A stretch of DNA of 36,092 nt from Mesorhizobium escarrei (GTDB taxonomy: Bacteria; Pseudomonadota; Alphaproteobacteria; Rhizobiales; Rhizobiaceae). The notes under the pieces are model-generated. The model had not been told where the DNA came from. It was given only the letters and a program-made list of their open reading frames with translations, and did not search any database. Both the position numbers and the translations under genes were made by a program. The stretch lies in assembly GCF_935825525.1 (NCBI RefSeq), contig NZ_CAKXZT010000157.1, positions 1 through 36,092 of the forward strand. Direction: 5' to 3'. Below, in pieces: positions 34,068 through 36,092 of the stretch; the stretch's first letter is position 1; each line of letters starts with the position of its first letter.

Positions 34068-34826
34068 ATGCGCATTGCCGTTCTCGCCGATATCCACGGC
34101 AACGTCCTCGCCCTGGACGCCGTGCTCGACGATCTGCGGCAGCGCGGCGGCGCCGATCTTGTGGTCAATCTCGGTGATTGCGTCTCCGGCCCGCTCTGGC
34201 CGCGCGAAACCATGGAGCGGCTTGAAGCGCTCGCCCTGCCGACGGTGCGCGGCAACCACGACCGCCGCGTCGCCCGCGACACCGCCGATGAAGCCATGTG
34301 ACCATCCGATCGCCATGCGCAGGAACGGCTGACGTCGGCCCAGCGCGAGGCACTGTTGGCCTTGCCGCTGACGCTGGAGATCGCCCCAGCCGTGACCGCC
34401 TTTCATGCGCGACCCGACCATGACGAAAAGTACCTGACCGATACGATGGTCGACGGCCGGCTGGTGCGCGCGCCGCTGGTCGCCATCAAGCGGCGGCTGG
34501 CCGCGCTCGATCCCGCTTGCCGCATCGTGCTGTGTGGCCACAGCCACCGCAGCGAACTGATCCGTATCCCCGACGGCCCGGTGGTCTTCAATCCGGGCAG
34601 CATCGGCTGCCCCGCTTATGGCGACGACACGCCACCGGCGCATGTCTCCGAGCAAGGCTCTCCGCATGCACGCTACGGTATCGTCGAATTGGGTGGGCCG
34701 GGCCGCTCCGACCGCTTCGAAGCCATCGCCGTCGACTATGACCATGAGGCGGCAGCGCGGCAGGCCGAACAGGCGGGACGGCCGGAATGGGCCTACGCGC
34801 TGCGCACCGGATTTATGTCCGGCTGA
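34068..34826 (+). pseudogene. Metallophosphoesterase interrupted by in-frame TGA
   Basis: The first part (34068-34301, 77 residues) has the metal motifs DIHGN, GDCVSGP and GNHD. It ends at a TGA (34299-34301), and the same frame continues without shift through 34302-34826 with the remaining motifs (FHARPDHDEKYL, LCGHSHR, NPGSIGCP). The full 252-codon frame matches a calcineurin-like phosphoesterase of the YfcE/MJ0936 type. A single base change, for example GGA to TGA, would explain it. Readthrough or selenocysteine is possible but there is no visible selenocysteine machinery here. A CGGAGA ribosome site precedes the first ATG. Alternatively the TGA is a sequencing error. Confidence 0.8.
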
Positions 34827-34857
34827 ACGCAACGCGTTCATGTCCGGCTGAACGCAA
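34815..34857. repeat. 25-bp period duplication over the phosphoesterase stop
   Basis: ATGTCCGGCTGAACGCAA occurs at 34815-34832 and again at 34840-34857. The first copy contains the phosphoesterase stop codon. Further GCTGAGCGC-like fragments follow to about 34905. This may be a small recent tandem duplication. Confidence 0.6.
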
Positions 34858-35057
34858 GAGCTCATCCTCAGGCTGAGCGCGGAACGCGTTCATGCCGCAC
34901 GCTGAGCTTGCGCATGCCGCGGACCGAACACCATTCCCCAGCCGCATTTTCCGGCTTACATAGCGCCATGTCGTCGCTTATAAATTCGTCCTGGAATGCG
35001 GTGGCGATTCGGTGCCTGGCCGCGCCTTCGGAAATGCTTCTATCGCCCACGGCCAAA

Positions 35058-36005
35058 ATGATGAGGCGCACAGTTACGCTCCGAACGACGCTGCTGATTG
35101 CCGCCCCTCTCCTGCTGACGCCGCTGCTGCCGGCCAGGGCCGAGGAAGCGCCGTTCGTCTCCATCGTGACCGACCTCGCTCCGGGCGATCTCCTGAACGT
35201 CCGCGCCACGGCATCGGCGATGGGCAAGATCAAGGCTCGGCTGCCGAATGGCACGAGCGTCAACAATCTCGGCTGCAACGACGTCAATGGCTATCGTTGG
35301 TGCAAGGTCGCAGAAATTGACAATCCGCAACTGGCGGGATGGGCTCCCGCGCGCTACCTGAACCCCGAGAATCCGGCGGCCGTTACGGACATCGAAACGA
35401 CCGGCGAAAACATGACCGGTGCAGCCGGCGACTCGAACCCGGCAACTGCAGATCAGCCACCGCCGGACCTGACGGCGCGCCTGGATGCGACCGGTCGCGA
35501 ACCCACGATGACTACCGTTGAGGCAATCGGCAGGGCGGCCATCGAGGATGCTTACCGCCTGGCGCTTGCTGCCAGTGAAAATCCTTCGGCCGGCGAGACG
35601 CAGGCGCCCGCGGCAGCGGACAAGCCCACCCGCAATCGCGCCGCCAATGCGGCGCCTCCGGCCAACGCGCAAACCGTTGCGCGGCTGCAGCCGCCAGGAA
35701 GGCCCGCGCCGGCCCTGGGCGTCCGCAATGAGATTCCTTGCGCGCGCCATGTCGGCCAGCCGATGACCAGCTGCAAGGCAGGCGTTGTCCACACGGGCGA
35801 CAAAGCCGAGGTCACCGTGACCTGGCCCGATGGCGGCACCCGCGTCATCAGCTTCCAGGCCGGTCGGCCCGCCGGCTCGAACGCATCAGGCGAGTTCCGC
35901 TACACCCGCGAGGGCAGCCTGAACATCATCCGTGTCGGCGTTTCCGAGCGCTTCGAGATCACGGATCAGTGGGCTGGGTTAGGGAATAAGGCAATAGGGC
36001 AGTAG
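35058..36005 (+). CDS. Exported SH3 domain-containing protein
   Basis: The product is 315 residues. A signal peptide (MMRRTVTLRTTLLIAAPLLL, cut after ARA) is followed by a bacterial SH3 domain (about 33-100: LAPGDLLNVRATASAMGKIKARLPNGTSV, GYRWCKV, AGWAPARYL), a disordered Ala/Pro/Thr linker (about 105-225) and a C-terminal domain with two cysteines (IPCARHVGQPMTSCKAGVV) and WPDGGTRVISFQAG. SH3b domains often bind cell wall. Start is uncertain: 35058 or 35034 both give a signal peptide. The last residues GLGNKAIGQ and the stop are encoded by the octamer repeat at 35981-36011, so the natural C-terminus may have been altered. Confidence 0.82.
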   Translation: MMRRTVTLRTTLLIAAPLLLTPLLPARAEEAPFVSIVTDLAPGDLLNVRATASAMGKIKARLPNGTSVNNLGCNDVNGYRWCKVAEIDNPQLAGWAPARYLNPENPAAVTDIETTGENMTGAAGDSNPATADQPPPDLTARLDATGREPTMTTVEAIGRAAIEDAYRLALAASENPSAGETQAPAAADKPTRNRAANAAPPANAQTVARLQPPGRPAPALGVRNEIPCARHVGQPMTSCKAGVVHTGDKAEVTVTWPDGGTRVISFQAGRPAGSNASGEFRYTREGSLNIIRVGVSERFEITDQWAGLGNKAIGQ

Positions 36006-36092
36006 GGCAATATGTTAAAGGGCGCTCGAACCACTGCCCTACTGCCCTACTGCCCTACTGCCCTACTGCCCTACTGCCCTACTGCCCCACTG
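35981..36092. repeat. Inverted octamer microsatellite at the window edge
   Basis: AGGGCAGT-type octamers (35981-36011, about four degenerate units) face at least seven ACTGCCCT units (36033-36092, the last one varied and the array cut by the window end). The two arrays are reverse complements and would fold together across a 21-bp spacer. The stop of the SH3 gene lies in the first array. Confidence 0.85.

Noticed and set aside
34299..34301. Selenocysteine at the TGA of the phosphoesterase
   Set aside because: The family has no selenocysteine at this place, no stem-loop of the expected type is evident directly after the codon, and no selenocysteine genes are in the window. A nonsense change is simpler.
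35989..36092. Octamer array considered as a CRISPR
   Set aside because: Units are 8 bp and directly adjacent, with no spacers and no cas genes, so it is a microsatellite.

Overview
The window reads as chromosomal DNA of an alphaproteobacterium of the Rhizobiales, most likely a Mesorhizobium-like member of the Phyllobacteriaceae. The reasons are high GC content, an alphaproteobacterial RpoD and DnaG pair, many small periplasmic proteins and single-domain regulators, and dispersed palindromic intergenic repeats of the kind common in mesorhizobial genomes. The genus is inferred from general resemblance; no search was run.

Layout. 0.3-5 kb: tRNA-Ile2(CAU), a SIMPL-domain periplasmic protein, a small secreted protein, a YcgN-type cysteine-cluster protein, and a large OmpA-family protein with a 33-residue tandem repeat. 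5-7.2 kb: a possible structured RNA behind the OmpA gene, an HSDL2-like SDR, a vapBC toxin-antitoxin pair whose toxin lacks one canonical acidic residue, and a MITE-like palindromic element touching the vapC stop. 7.2-9.9 kb: a LuxR-type regulator downstream of a trypsin/PDZ protein that has lost its whole catalytic triad, divergent from a catalytically intact paralogue. 10-15 kb: small regulatory units (VOC/TetR, LysR/azoreductase, HlyU, PadR, DCC, GYD), several with clear operator palindromes. 15-20 kb: rpoD and dnaG. 19.7-26.2 kb: an accessory block (RcnB-like protein, Na/Pi symporter, MFS exporter, GNAT, two DUF1801 proteins, arginase-like protein). 26.3-28.2 kb: yqeY and carA in divergent orientation. 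28.2-36 kb: a Tet-type MFS exporter, neutral zinc metallopeptidase, a small basic protein, DHFR/RibD-like reductase, MFS/ArsR divergent pair, a metallophosphoesterase broken by an in-frame TGA, and an SH3-domain exported protein ending in an octamer microsatellite.

How the genes fit together. The core is information processing and nucleotide synthesis (tRNA, rpoD, dnaG, yqeY, carA). Around it lie regulator/target pairs arranged divergently with shared operators (TetR with VOC, LysR with azoR, ArsR with MFS). The most unusual unit is the protease/pseudoprotease/regulator group at 7.2-9.9 kb. Neither protease paralogue has an export signal, so both probably act in the cytoplasm, and the inactive copy could be a sensor or binding module for the regulator it is co-transcribed with. 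That role is inference; the loss of catalytic residues is read directly from the sequence.
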